Assembly: GCA_032718475.1 (NCBI GenBank)
Contig: JAUCBJ010009039.1
Coordinates: 33,885 to 97,884, forward strand
Length of the DNA: 64,000 bases
Source: Nemertoderma westbladi
Lineage: Eukaryota > Xenacoelomorpha > Nemertodermatida > Nemertodermatidae
Reading direction: 5' to 3'
In this document: positions 21,829-33,434 of the stretch, piece after piece
How the letters are laid out: each line of letters begins with the position of its first letter
Numbering within the stretch: position 1 is the stretch's first letter
Notes under the pieces: generated by a model
Told to the model about the DNA's origin: nothing
Databases searched by the model: none
What the model saw: the letters and a program-made list of their open reading frames with translations, nothing else
Translations under genes and position numbers: made by a program

Positions 21829-24187
21829 GATCCCGAACCTTATAAACTAACAGAGATCCCGAACCTTATAAACTAACAGAGACCCCGAACCTTATAAACT
21901 AACAGAGATCCCGAACCTTATAAACTAATAGAGATCCCGAACCTTATAAACTAACAGAGACCCCGAACCTTATAAACTAACAGAGACCCCGAACCTTATA
22001 AACTAATAGAGATCCCGAACCTTATAAACTAACAGAGATCCCGAACCTTATAAACTAACAGAGATCCCGAACCTTATAAACTAACAGACATCCCGAACCT
22101 TATAAACTAACAGAGACCCCGAACCTTATAAACTAACAGAGACCCCGAACCTTATAAACTAACAGAGATCCCGATCCTTATAAACTAACAGAGATCCCGA
22201 ACCTTATAAACTAATAGAGATCCCGAACCTTATAAACTAACAGAGACCCCGAACCTTATAAACTAACAGAGATCCCGAACCTTATAAACTAACAGAGACC
22301 CCGAACCTTATAAACTAACAGAGATCCCGAACCTTATAAACTAACAGAGATCCCGAACCTTATAAACTAACAGAGATCCCGAACCTTATAAACTAACAGA
22401 GATCCCGAACCTTATAAACTAATAGAGATCCCGAACCTTATAAACTAACAGAGATCCCGAACCTTATAAACTAACAGAGATCCCGAACCTTATAAACTAA
22501 CAGAGATCCCGAACCTTATAAACTAATAGAGATCCCGAACCTTATAAACTAACAGAGACCCCGAACCTTATAAACTAACAGAGATCCCGAACCTTATAAA
22601 CTAACAGAGATCCCGAACCTTATAAACTAACAGAGACCCCGAACCTTATAAACTAACAGAGACCCCGAACCTTATAAACTAACAGAGACCCCGAACCTTA
22701 TAAACTAACAGAGATCCCGAACCTTATAAACTAACAGAGATCCCGAACCTTATAAACTAATAGAGATCCCGAACCTTATAAACTAACAGAGATCCCGAAC
22801 CTTATAAACTAACAGAGACCCCGAACCTTATAAACTAACAGAGATCCCGAACCTTATAAACTAACAGAGATCCCGAACCTTATAAACTAACAGAGACCCC
22901 GAACCTTATAAACTAATAGAGATCCCGAACCTTATAAACTAACAGAGATCCCGAACCTTATAAACTAACAGAGATCCCGAACCTTATAAACTAACAGAGA
23001 TCCCGAACCTTATAAACTAACAGAGATCCCGAACCTTATAAACTAATAGAGATCCCGAACCTTATAAACTAACAGAGATCCCGAACCTTATAAACTAACA
23101 GAGATCCCGAACCTTATAAACTAACAGAGACCCCGAACCTTATAAACTAACAGAGATCCCGAACCTTATAAACTAACAGAGACCCCGAACCTTATAAACT
23201 AACAGAGATCCCGAACCTTATAAACTAACAGAGATCCCGAACCTTATAAACTAACAGAGATCCCGAACCTTATAAACTAACAGAGATCCCGAACCTTATA
23301 AACTAATAGAGATCCCGAACCTTATAAACTAACAGAGATCCCGAACCTTATAAACTAACAGAGATCCCGAACCTTATAAACTAACAGAGATCCCGAACCT
23401 TATAAACTAACAGAGACCCCGAACCTTATAAACTAACAGAGACCCCGAACCTTATAAACTAACAGAGACCCCGAACCTTATAAACTAACAGAGATCCCGA
23501 ACCTTATAAACTAACAGAGATCCCGAACCTTATAAACTAACAGAGACCCCGAACCTTATAAACTAATAGAGATCCCGAACCTTATAAACTAACAGAGATC
23601 CCGAACCTTATAAACTAACAGAGATCCCGAACCTTATAAACTAACAGAGATCCCGAACCGTATAAACTAACAGAGATCCCGAACCTTATAAACTAATAGA
23701 GATCCCGAACCTTATAAACTAACAGAGATCCCGAACCTTATAAACTAACAGAGATCCCGAACCTTATAAACTAACAGAGACCCCGAACCTTATAAACTAA
23801 CAGAGATCCCGAACCTTATAAACTAACAGAGACCCCGAACCTTATAAACTAACAGAGATCCCGAACCTTATAAACTAACAGAGATCCCGAACCTTATAAA
23901 CTAACAGAGATCCCGAACCTTATAAACTAACAGAGACCCCGAACCTTATAAACTAACAGAGACCCCGAACCTTATAAACTTACAGAGATCCCGAACCTTA
24001 TAAACTAACAGAGATCCCGAACCTTATAAACTAACAGAGACCCCGAACCTTATAAACTAACAGAGATCCCGAACCTTATAAACTAACAGAGACCCCGAAC
24101 CTTATAAACTAACAGAGACCCCGAACCTTATAAACTAACAGAGACCCCGAACCTTATAAACTAACAGAGATCCCGAACCTTATAAAC
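21829..24187. repeat. 26-bp satellite, about 90 copies, with higher-order duplication
   Basis: The unit is GATCCCGAACCTTATAAACT followed by AACAGA. It repeats for 2.36 kb with almost no indels. Variation is nearly confined to two positions (GATCCC/GACCCC and AACAGA/AATAGA). The pattern of variants from about 22871 recurs from 23521, an offset of 650 bp or exactly 25 units, which shows segmental amplification inside the array. It begins about 230 bp after the SGNH stop codon. There are no unique spacers, so it is not CRISPR-like. Confidence 0.97.
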
Positions 24188-24651
24188 AATTAGTTCTGAC
24201 GACGATAAGGTGAGGGTCTCCGGTGAATCAGGAGAAAAAAGAAACCCGTCCTTTGACTCTGGAAGGCCTGATAGTAATAATAATATGTCCCCTTTGTTCG
24301 GTGGATTATGATTAAGTACTACTGTAATTGAGTTTACGTTCATTTATTTCAATTAAAATATTAACTTTCTTCCTTCGAAAACATCGGCCATTTTTAACTA
24401 TCTTAACCGCAGAAATTGAAAAATAAAACCCCATCGAATTTGGACCAAGCGTTACGGAGTTATATAAAAAAAATTTACTCCCCCTGTCGCCAAAAAATAA
24501 GGCAAACTAAAAATTGTGAAAAAAAAATGTTTTGCGTTATTTTTGATAGGGAATTGATTGGCAGTATACTAGCTTCGAAAATGTTTTTTTAATTTTTGGT
24601 CATCACATAAGCCAATTTTTATTGTGAACAGCTGTCAATGAATAGAGTCGA
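24188..24651. other. AT-rich spacer after the satellite
   Basis: No gene is seen. The end near 24640-24651 (GAACAGCTGTCAATGAATAG) could serve as a splice acceptor for the open stretch that follows. Confidence 0.35.
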
Positions 24652-25116
24652 TCTTACCTCAAGCCAATTTCACTTACTAATTTAGTATCAAATGAATATA
24701 TTTCTTTCAATGATTCTACTTTTGGTTATATCACAAACATTAATAATAAAATAAACATTGCAGTCGCGAGTGGAGTTGAGGTTGATTCAAACAAAGTTAT
24801 TGTTTCCACGAGAGATTCACTTTTACGCACAAGGAATGAACTGCTTAAAATTTCATGGCTCGATTCATCTAACGAAGACCCTGCATGCATCTCTCACGAA
24901 GAGGTTGACTATGAAGAAATAATTTCAGAACGAATAAAGATTTATACTGCCTATAACTGTGACACATTAGAAATTTCCGATCGACGCGATGCCTATGCAT
25001 TCTCTATTGATGATACAGATTGCGCGCGGGAAGCACTTTCCAAACTACAATCACTAACTAATGAGAATGATTACTTACCAAAGCAACTAACACTTCCTAG
25101 TCACCAGTGTCTATGA
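24652..25116 (+). CDS. Unrecognised exon-like open frame without a Met
   Basis: A frame of about 155 codons is open from 24652 to the TGA at 25114-25116, with no in-frame ATG, so it would have to be a terminal exon. It encodes a polar, acidic polypeptide (for example INIAVASGVEVDSNKVIV, EEIISERIKIYTAYNCDT, DRRDAYAFSIDDTD) and codon choice looks natural rather than random. A possible acceptor, GAATAG, precedes it. I do not recognise the family. It lies between the satellite and the P-like remnant and could belong to the same decayed element. Confidence 0.45.
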   Translation, partial: SYLKPISLTNLVSNEYISFNDSTFGYITNINNKINIAVASGVEVDSNKVIVSTRDSLLRTRNELLKISWLDSSNEDPACISHEEVDYEEIISERIKIYTAYNCDTLEISDRRDAYAFSIDDTDCAREALSKLQSLTNENDYLPKQLTLPSHQCL

Positions 25117-25449
25117 AAGGAGAGCCACCACAAAGTCAGAAAAGTTGGTTATTAATTGTCGAGATCCTATTATGTGGAACTCTCGTACAGTATTTGCACG
25201 AGCAGGACGATGCTGATGAAATTTATTTGTTTGTTTGACTTCCTTTTATATTAGTATTAGGACTATTTATCCACAATAATTATTACTATTAGGTCTATTT
25301 ATTCATGAAATTTCTATAATATATTTCAGAAGATTACTCGACTAAGAAATATTTTTTAAAACTTTAAATAAGGGTTAAGTTATATTGTAAAGTTAAGTAA
25401 AGTCGAAGAAGAATTGTAAATAATTAATATAAAATAAAATAATAAATAA

Positions 25450-25935
25450 AATGTAAAGAATTGTAAAGTCGATATTTATGATATTATCGACCATGAAAGT
25501 GAAATTTGTATAGAAACTCGTCAAGGACTCGTGTATATAGCTGGGTATATATCCAAGAAAATGCCGCAATTACATTATTATCTCAGAGATATCGATAGTT
25601 GCGAAGAATTTAAGGAATATGGTCAATTGATACGTCACGTTGATCGTGGTGGTTTAATAGAGCCTACAGACTGTTTGGTGTATCTGACTATATATTGTTA
25701 TTTGTCATTTATAATCCAGCAAGACATCAACCCATTGTGTAAAATTGCTTACAAGAGATACTTCGATGAGGTGAATCATTGGTCAAACCTGATCCCTTAT
25801 CATTGTATTAACCACTGCTCCATCATTCTGGCGAATATTTTTCTCAACAACTGCAGTCAGAAGCGTTCAGCTGATATAGCCAGTAAAGAGCACCTGCTTA
25901 AGGTCGCTAAACAATCAACATCAAATACTGTATAA
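25450..25935 (+). pseudogene. P-element/THAP-type transposase C-terminal remnant
   Basis: The frame is open from just after a TAA at 25447 to the TAA at 25933-25935, about 161 codons. It contains LVYIAGYISKKM and, 50 residues on, RGGLIEPTDCLVYL, resembling the paired IAG-Y and RGGL-P-S blocks near the C terminus of P-element and THAP9 transposases. The ending HCINHCSIILANIFLNNCSQ also fits that region. The DNA-binding and catalytic N-terminal parts are not next to it, so this is a fragment. It could instead be the last exon of a domesticated gene. Confidence 0.5.
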
Positions 25936-27885
25936 TGAATAAATTAATTAGGCCTATAATTGTAAATAATTATTAATTATCATAATTTCATGAAAATTAG
26001 ATAATAATTGATTTCTATATAATGAATTATCATGAATTTATTTCATTGAATTTCCATTCATTTATTATAGTCTGTAGCAGTCAATGCATGGCTCGCCCCA
26101 CTATTGGCACACAATTGAAATATAGCCTACTCGTTAAACTACCAACTAAACGATATACAGGTCAAACTAAAGTTTTAAATAGGACTGCCGGCATCCACAT
26201 AGACAAAATAAGCAGTTTAATAATACAAAATTTTTTATGTATTTAATAATATGTTATGAGAAATGGTACTACATGCCTCAATGGCTCGCCCCACATTCTC
26301 AGAATTTTACAGGTTTAAGAAGAATTAAATGATTCTAGATACACAGTAACACACAATACAGTACAGTAAATCATAACACTCAATTGAAAAAGTCAGCCTT
26401 CGGTAATTCTCTACTGTAGGCTCTTGTCATGGCCTGTGTATAGTAGGCTATGAGTTCCTCATTCTACTTTTTAGTATTGGCCTAGATCTGTAGATGGTTT
26501 TTTTTAGCTCATTCTACATAAAAAGTAGGTCATTCTAGCTCATTCTACTTTTTATAGGCCATTCTAGATCATTCTATGGGGATTATTATTCCAGGCTTTA
26601 TATAGCAGCCCATAAAATACCGTAAGGAAAATACATTTCGAGTGTACATAAAAATAATAGAGCACAAAATTTACTATAGTGTGAAGAAAAATAATGGTAG
26701 TGGTCTCAGGTTCCCTGAGAAGGAATAAAAAGTTTACACAACTACGCTACTAACAGTACATATTGGAAGGTCTACACAATATACAAAAGCAAAAATATAT
26801 ATAAGTAAATAAGTTGGCTACCCTAAAAAGTATAAGTATATTAAGCATAAATACTGTAATAAGATATAGATAGATACACTGTCTATAGCCTAGCCATGAT
26901 TCTATTACTCTATGACTCATCCATAGAACCCGCACCAATGATACGGCTCGTTCGAGAAGTTTCCCTAGCAACATCCTGCAGAATAAGTTTCGATAGATTC
27001 TATAGGTCATTCTAGATCGTTCTAGCTCATTCTACCTTTTAGTACTTACCCGGGAAATCCCTGGATGCCTCACAGGCACAGCCATTGTTGGGGTTTCCCT
27101 GTACAGCTGTAATGACTGAATGATAGCTTCTTATTGGCTGATGGCAATTATTTCTCCAACCAAACGCTCATTCATAGCTGTTAGGGCCTGTTACTGTGTT
27201 AGTTACCTCTGCCTATTATTATTCGACTAAACAGCATGTGGTGCCAGGGGCGTTGTTCGCTGTCATTCTCAACCTGATAATTGAATTTGAAGGCAACTGT
27301 CTCCCTCCATTTTACAGATAAATTGAAAAATTGAGCAGGAAATTTGAAAAGTTTGGGTAGAATCGGTTTCAGTAGGCTACACACATTTGGCAATTTTTTG
27401 AAGTTCCAAAACCCGTTGATTTTCTGATGTACTGTACTGATATATACAAATTGAGGAAAATGAGTAGGTTACAGGGACGGCACAATAAACGTTGTTCTTA
27501 ACTACCAATTGAGGGAAACAAGCAGGTTACCGAGGCTGTCTTTTCTAACCGAAACAAATAAACAACCATCCGGCCACATTCCCATCCACCTCCCCACAAA
27601 GCATTCGTGCCGAAACGAAAACTGTCTTGGCAGCTTGGCCCACATGCGGGAGTTTAACCCACAACCTCCAAGAGATGTTAATTAAATCTACCCACTACAC
27701 TACACCTCAGATACCGTCAGATCAGATCAGATAAGGACATACGTTTTAGTCATCCTACAGCTGCGTAGCGTTTACCAGTTTACACTCTGAGAAATGAGAA
27801 TATTACGGTACCAGTCTGCCAGTTTGCTACATTTTATACAATAGGCCTACAACTGTACCGGTACATGTAAGTTCAGAACTACAAT
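25936..27885. other. Gene-free stretch with short CATTCTA repeats
   Basis: TCATTCTA and CTCATTCTAC strings cluster at about 26457-26580 and again at 26999-27045, which may be subterminal repeats of an unidentified element. GGCTCGCCCCAC occurs near 26090 and 26284, and also near 9464 and, inverted, near 29502 and 43432. Two copies of a CAGGTTAC-type motif lie near 27462 and 27505. No exon was recognised. Confidence 0.4.
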
Positions 27886-28179
27886 ATGCCGAAATCGCGC
27901 AGACGCGGATTACCAAAGTTCAAAATCGCCTACCTACTCCAAGAGAACATTAAGTGCACAGTCGAACATTCACATAATGTATTAATTACGGGGGATTCTC
28001 ATATTACAACTTTGGTTAATGAATATATGGAAGATTCTGACACTGCGAAAAAGCATTATCTCAAGGACAGAGATACCTACATAGAAGACCTTGGTATATT
28101 ACCAACTGGAAGCATTACTGTACGCGCTTTTATAGACCTTCAGCAGTTTAACCTGCCGAAATTTATATGTCTTTATTGA
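27886..28179 (+). pseudogene. Truncated second copy of the SGNH gene
   Basis: It starts with a true ATG (MPKSRRRGLPKFKIAYLL) and carries LITGDSHITTL, then is cut at 28118 in the middle of the domain, before the GGND and DGVN blocks. 152 bp (27967-28118) match 20961-21112 with two differences, whereas the 66 bp just upstream differ at 18 positions. The tail after 28118 is dispersed-repeat sequence translated by chance. It lacks most of the fold and cannot be active. Confidence 0.85.
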
Positions 28180-28935
28180 TAATCTGCCTTTTATAAGATG
28201 ATAAGATTTAATACAAAACAAACCAAAAACATTAGCCGAAGCCAGTCCATGCGCGTCCAAATGACCCGTTTATAACACCGGGAGACTGGATTCGTGGGCT
28301 TAAATTTATTTGCGGTCAAGCCTACTGTATTATTCGATTGATTACTAATATATAATCTCTGACAAATATTATTCACTTTCGGGAAATATTAGCAGTTCCT
28401 TTTAGGACGTGGCGCTCTACCTATGTAAACAGAGTTATGACTGATACCACACACAACGATATGGCTTAAATTTCAAGCATAGGGCGCATTCTTTAGGAAT
28501 GCTTTATTATCAGATCCAATTACTTTACAATCACGCACGCTACCGGTAACGCACAACACTGCTCACTGATATGCCGACAGTTACTGACTTTGATCAGGTA
28601 TAAAGAGATATGCACTGGACTCAGGTAGTGTCTGTCAAACAACATTAGATTCACTACAAACACAATAATAAAGTCGCAATTGTTGTACATAACCCTTCTC
28701 TCTAACCTGTAGTGTATCAAGGATATTGGGAAAATTGTGGGTTGATTATTGATATTCTTCAACTAATAACATCCAATTATACTGATACAAAATTACAAAC
28801 AGTAAAAGCAGTATGACGGTAGGTTAAGATATAATTAGATTGCATTGAATCATTAAGTTATAAATTGGATAGCTTTGATAATAGCTATGCTTTCTATAAT
28901 TTAGCCTACTAATGTTCTTATAAAAAGGCAGAAAA
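28119..28935. repeat. Dispersed repeat, copy A (~0.8 kb)
   Basis: It shares ordered blocks with 60686-61460: CGCGCTTTTA, AGCAGTTTAACCTGCC, ACATTAGCCGAAGCCAGTC, GGGAGACTGGATTCG, GACAAATATTATTCACTTTC, AGGACGTGGCGCTCTA, TATAAAGAGA and CCTACTAATGTT. The left edge abuts the cut SGNH copy exactly. There is no coding frame. It is an unclassified interspersed repeat in the same orientation in both places. Confidence 0.85.
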
Positions 28936-29436
28936 CATTTCGCTATATCAAAACGGTCTTAAAACACTGATAATAAAGTCCCAAAATCATAACAAAATCA
29001 TAACAAAAAGTCCCGTGACTTTAGCTCTCTTATTTTCCAAGAATCCCGTTCAACACATGTAATCAGCAGTGAGACAGGATAATTTCAGTTCAGTAGCTCG
29101 GGATTGGTCGAAATCAGAACTACTCAACGCAGGGCTATGGGTAACTGGGGCAACCTTCCCAAGCCGGCTGGCCAATCGAACAGCTCAGATCCCTCCTAAA
29201 GGATTCCAATGCCTTGGAGGGGGAACTGGTTAGCAAAGAAAACAAATCAGTCATATCCCAGAAAAACCTTTACAGTAGGTTTCAGAGTATTTTAGCGTAT
29301 GGGGGAAAAACTGGGTTGCGGGGCGAAGGGCCAGTTACATCCCACAGAAGCTTTTACACCGCTCCCAGAAAATGAGATTGAAGTCTATAAAATATACAAA
29401 ATCGCAGTTTCTAATATACATAAATACTCTAAACCG
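28936..29436. other. 3' flank of the minus-strand zinc-knuckle gene
   Basis: No other gene is seen. The stretch at about 29040-29290 is more GC-rich than its surroundings and may be the 3' end of the element that carries the zinc-knuckle ORF. Confidence 0.35.
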
Positions 29437-30903
29437 TTAGTCTTTCTTGCGCGGACGGCGTTTACGCAGTTTTTTAAAGCTAGCCAGAGTCCTTTTCTCT
29501 TTGGGGCGAGCCACTTTACAAGGAGGGCTATAACTCCTGGGTGAAGGGTGCAATATAATTGCATCAGAGGGTGCAGGATTGTTATCGGTATATCCGCCAG
29601 TTGAGGTTCCGGGTAGGTTGTCATCAACATCGGGGGACTGGGGTCTAACGGCCTTTAGGGCTCGTTTTAGGACGGCTGCTCTCACAGGTCCTCTGCGAGT
29701 GGTCTGAACGGAAGCCGTGGGTGGACCGTAGGCTGTCAGAAACTGCCTTGGTTTAACGGTTCTCTCCAACTCGCGTTCGCGGGCTCGATATTCGTAAGGC
29801 CTTCGATATACTTCTTGTAACTCAGGATGCGAGTTAACGAATAATTCTCCATAGTCCGGATCGCGTCGGATAAAGTTGATTAAATAATAGGAATGAATAT
29901 CATTGGGGTTAACTCTCCTAAGGAATTTGCGCACAAACTTAGTCGAAATACATTCTCCGACGCGCTTTAATAGCTCGTAACTCGGGATGCACGCTTTCTG
30001 TTCGACAGAAGCGAATAAATACGGATGGAACGCATAGACTCCTTCGTAAGCGCGTCCAGGGTAGTAGCGATGACGTGAGTTACAATGTAAATCAGCGTTC
30101 GCTTCCCAAGCTCGAATGTAACGGAGTACAACCATTTCGTCTACACTCTCCAAATCTTTATTGAAGGGACAATCAAAGCTGGCGTGTCCTTTCAGCTGAC
30201 AATGGTGACATTGCGTCATGAACTGGGGGCAGACAGCAAAAATGTGCGAATCATGGAGTCGACAATAAGCGCAGTAAATTTCCATCGAAGGCTGTTCGTG
30301 GAAATAGGAACATAGGATATTCGTATCCATAGGCGTAATATGGTCTCTAGATGCGCATAACCGACAACGCTGACGATCAACATAGTTGGCATGGCGATAA
30401 TCGTACGCAGTGAGACACTGTGGACCTTGATACCATTCGATAATATAATCGTTGTCGCTGTTCCGGGGCGTAGTAGGTTGAATCTCCTCAGATTCCATAC
30501 ACATAGGCTCGTCTTCCCAGTGTGTAGCTGCGGCGAGCGTAGTTGACTCTTCCGGTGGACCTACTGTTTGAATCTCAACGACAGAATAACCTGTGGTGAG
30601 TCGAGGTCTTTGTATAACAGAAGAATGTAAATTCTCGATGCAAATATCCTTAAATAGGGCAAATCCGGCACTATCCAACTTCTCAGCAGCTGAGCTTCTC
30701 AGGCTGAGCTTGGTCAACGCGCGATCTTTAAATTGGCTATCCACGTTGTGGAACGGGGTTAGAAATCGCCGGAAACATTCAAAGCGTATGAATTTGTTAT
30801 GTTCATCTAGCTTAGCGAGTTTGGTTCCAAGTATTAACGGATGGGCGCGTATAGTACGACTGCACACGTCGGCTAGCCAACCGGAAAGTGCGGTATTTTC
30901 CAA
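29437..30903 (-). pseudogene. Triple CCHC zinc-knuckle protein, 5'-truncated
   Basis: A 488-codon frame begins at a TTG just after a TAG and has no ATG at its start, so the N terminus was lost at the junction with the pol fragment at 30900. Knuckle 1 is C180-x2-C183-x4-H188-x9-C198 (stretched), knuckle 2 is C211-x2-C214-x5-H220-x4-C225, and knuckle 3 is the canonical C232-x2-C235-x4-H240-x4-C245. The C terminus is Pro-rich and then strongly basic (KKLRKRRPRKKD). The spacing of knuckles 2 and 3 and the segment that follows match the protein at 34541-37108, so they are relatives. A Gag-like nucleic-acid-binding role in a retroelement is inferred. Confidence 0.7.
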
Positions 30904-33434
30904 GATAAGGAGCTACTGGACACAGGGCGCGAGGTTCGCGACATCCTTAAAGGATCTGGCTTTAACCTAACCAAATTCCAATCCAGTTCAGAGGAATTTA
31001 TCGAGGCGATAAAGGATGAGAGACCAGGATCGACCATGGATAATCCCACGACAGCCAAGGGACAGGACATGGCGAACAAACGCATAGAGTCCCAACAGAA
31101 GGCACTGGGGATCGTGTGGAACAGAGAGGCGGATGAGTTGAAGAACCAATTAAGCCAGGAGGGCGCAGACATCCACACGAAAAGGGGCTATGTGTCGTAC
31201 AAGAAGAGAGTATACAAATTAAAAGAAGAGTGGGACGCAGAAGTGCCGGAAGAGATCAGAAAGCAGTGGTGTAAATGGACAGAGAGTTTAGAGCAAATGG
31301 GAACATACAGCATGCCACGAGTGTATTTCCCAGATGGGGACATGACGAATCTGGATTTACATATGTTCTCCAATGCGTCGTTAGAAGCATACAGAGCGGC
31401 ACTCTACTTAGTACAATGAGAGGGGGCTCATAAGCCCAGACTCGCATTCAGCAAGGCGAAGTCGACGCCACCAGATTCGGCATCGGTTCCGAAACTCGAG
31501 TTAACAGCAGCGAGGTTAGGAGTTAGGGCCACAGCCAACTTAATGGACGCTATCCCCAACCTAGTGGAAACACACTACTGGACGGATTCCATGGTAGTGC
31601 TCGGATGGCTACATAACGAGAGGACGAGATACCCTATATTCGTCGCAAATAGGGTGGACGAAATAAGGGCAACCATAGAGTTAGAAAGGTGGCACTACTC
31701 TCCAACGGACGAGAACCCAGCGGACTTGTTATCGAGGGGCGTGGCACGCCACACTTTCTTGAAGAAGGAGGTATTGTGGCAACACGGGCCGCAGTTTCTG
31801 AATGATAAGGAGGCCTGGCCGCCGATGAGAAAGGTGGACCCGGGCTCAGGAGAAGTAGCGTTAGAGGAAGAAGAGGGTGATTCAGAGGGAGAAGAGATAT
31901 ATAGCTAAATGGTGAGGGAGATAAGGGACGTGCAACCAAAACCGGGAGAACTGTGCGATAACCCGACGGATAAACTCCTTAGCTACAGCTCCAGTTGGTA
32001 CAAGACCAATAAGTTAGTGGCGTACTGGAGAGCCTTCGGGGATTCCCTCAAGGGAGTCGACAAAGACGTAAAAGCTAGAACAACCATCGATCTGGAGGGA
32101 GCGGTCATAGCAGTCATCCGCTACGAGCAGAAGAAGAACTACAGCGACAAGGTGGAACGCGTCGGTAAACAACAGCATCTTCGACGAGACAGCGAGCTGG
32201 TCGCGCTGTCACCACAACTTAATGATGACGGGATTCTAGTAATGAACTCTAGGGTATTGAACAACAACAGTATTGTAATACCGCCAAAGCCCATCATCAT
32301 ACCTACTGGATCGCCGATAGTCTACCAGATTATCTGGGACTCCCATAAGTCGATATTGCACGGGGGCACCAACCGAACCCTCACGGAGATACGGAGGACC
32401 TTTTGGGTCAAACAGTTGAGGAAGAAGGTAAAGGCGGTAGTGGGGCAGTGCCAGACCTGCCGACGAGCGAAGAAGGAGCGAGCCATGGCGCCACTACCGG
32501 CCAGTAGGGTGAGACAGCACGACCCGCCATTTACGCATTGCGGTATGGATATGTTCGGGCCAATAAAGATTAAGGTGATGCGACACACGGAGAAACGCTA
32601 CGGTATTATATTCGTGTATAACAACACGCAGGCTGTAGGGATAGAACTTGCCCAAGATGCAACCGCATCAGCATTCACTAATGCTCTAGAAAGGTTTAGA
32701 GACCGCAAAGGTGGGACGATCGCAGTAATATATTCTGACAGCGGGACCAACTTTGTGGGGGCGGAGAACGAGATGGCAGAGGCCTTGGATATCCTGGATG
32801 GGGAGGAAGTCAGGGCAGCCATGAGAAGGCGACAAGTGAAGTGGGAGAGGAGGACGCCGTATGCTCCGCATACCCTAGGATGCGTCGAGAGACTCGTGGG
32901 TAGTTCGAAGCGTCTGATGACAAAGTTGATAAACACCCACATGGTCACGGAGGACGTGCTGAGGACGGTATTAGCAAAGTGTGAGGGTATCATTAATAGC
33001 AGACCGCTATATCCAGAAAATGATGACCCTGAGTCATTAGACGTGCTGACGCCCAGTCACTTTCTAATGGAAAGGCCAGCGACAGCGGTGTAGACCCAGA
33101 TGACATACACTCCCGCCAGAGTTGGAAAGTCGCTAAGGCGATAAGCGCGGAGTATTGGAGGAGGTGGGTTGAGGAATATCTACCCACGCTTCACAGAAGA
33201 AGTAAGTGGAGGAATGCGTATAGAGAGCTAAAGGAGGGTGATCTGGTGATCGTCATGGACGATACCATCATTAACAACCAATGGCGGTTGGCGAGAGTTG
33301 TGGGCACTTACTCCGATGAGGACGGAAGAGTCCGATCGGTAGAAGTGCGGACAGGTGGCAAGATAGGTGCGAAAGACAGGAAGACCTACAGGAGGGCTGT
33401 AGGGAAGTGCTGTCTTCTAGAGGGAGCACCTTAA
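30901..33434 (+). pseudogene. BEL/Pao retrotransposon pol, 5'-truncated and broken
   Basis: One frame runs from 30901 with stops TGA (31417) and TAA (31906). A frame change near 33080 leads into the last part, which ends at 33434. In order: the end of the reverse transcriptase with an internal deletion; an RNase H/A17-like region (MFSNAS, where the usual catalytic Asp is Asn, then YWTDSMVVLGWLHN and NPADLLSRG); integrase zinc finger (SHKSILHGG, CQTCRRAKK); DDE core (GMDMFGP, YSDSGTNF, GCVERLVGSSK); INSRPL; LTPSHFLM; and an integrase C-terminal domain with W-RRWVEEYL. NSRPL and LTP-HFL are BEL/Pao hallmarks. The RT catalytic core, protease and gag are missing, because the fragment starts at the junction with the minus-strand zinc-knuckle gene. 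Confidence 0.9.

Noticed and set aside
21829-24187. Possible CRISPR array
   Set aside because: Units are contiguous and identical with no unique spacers, in a eukaryotic context with spliced genes.
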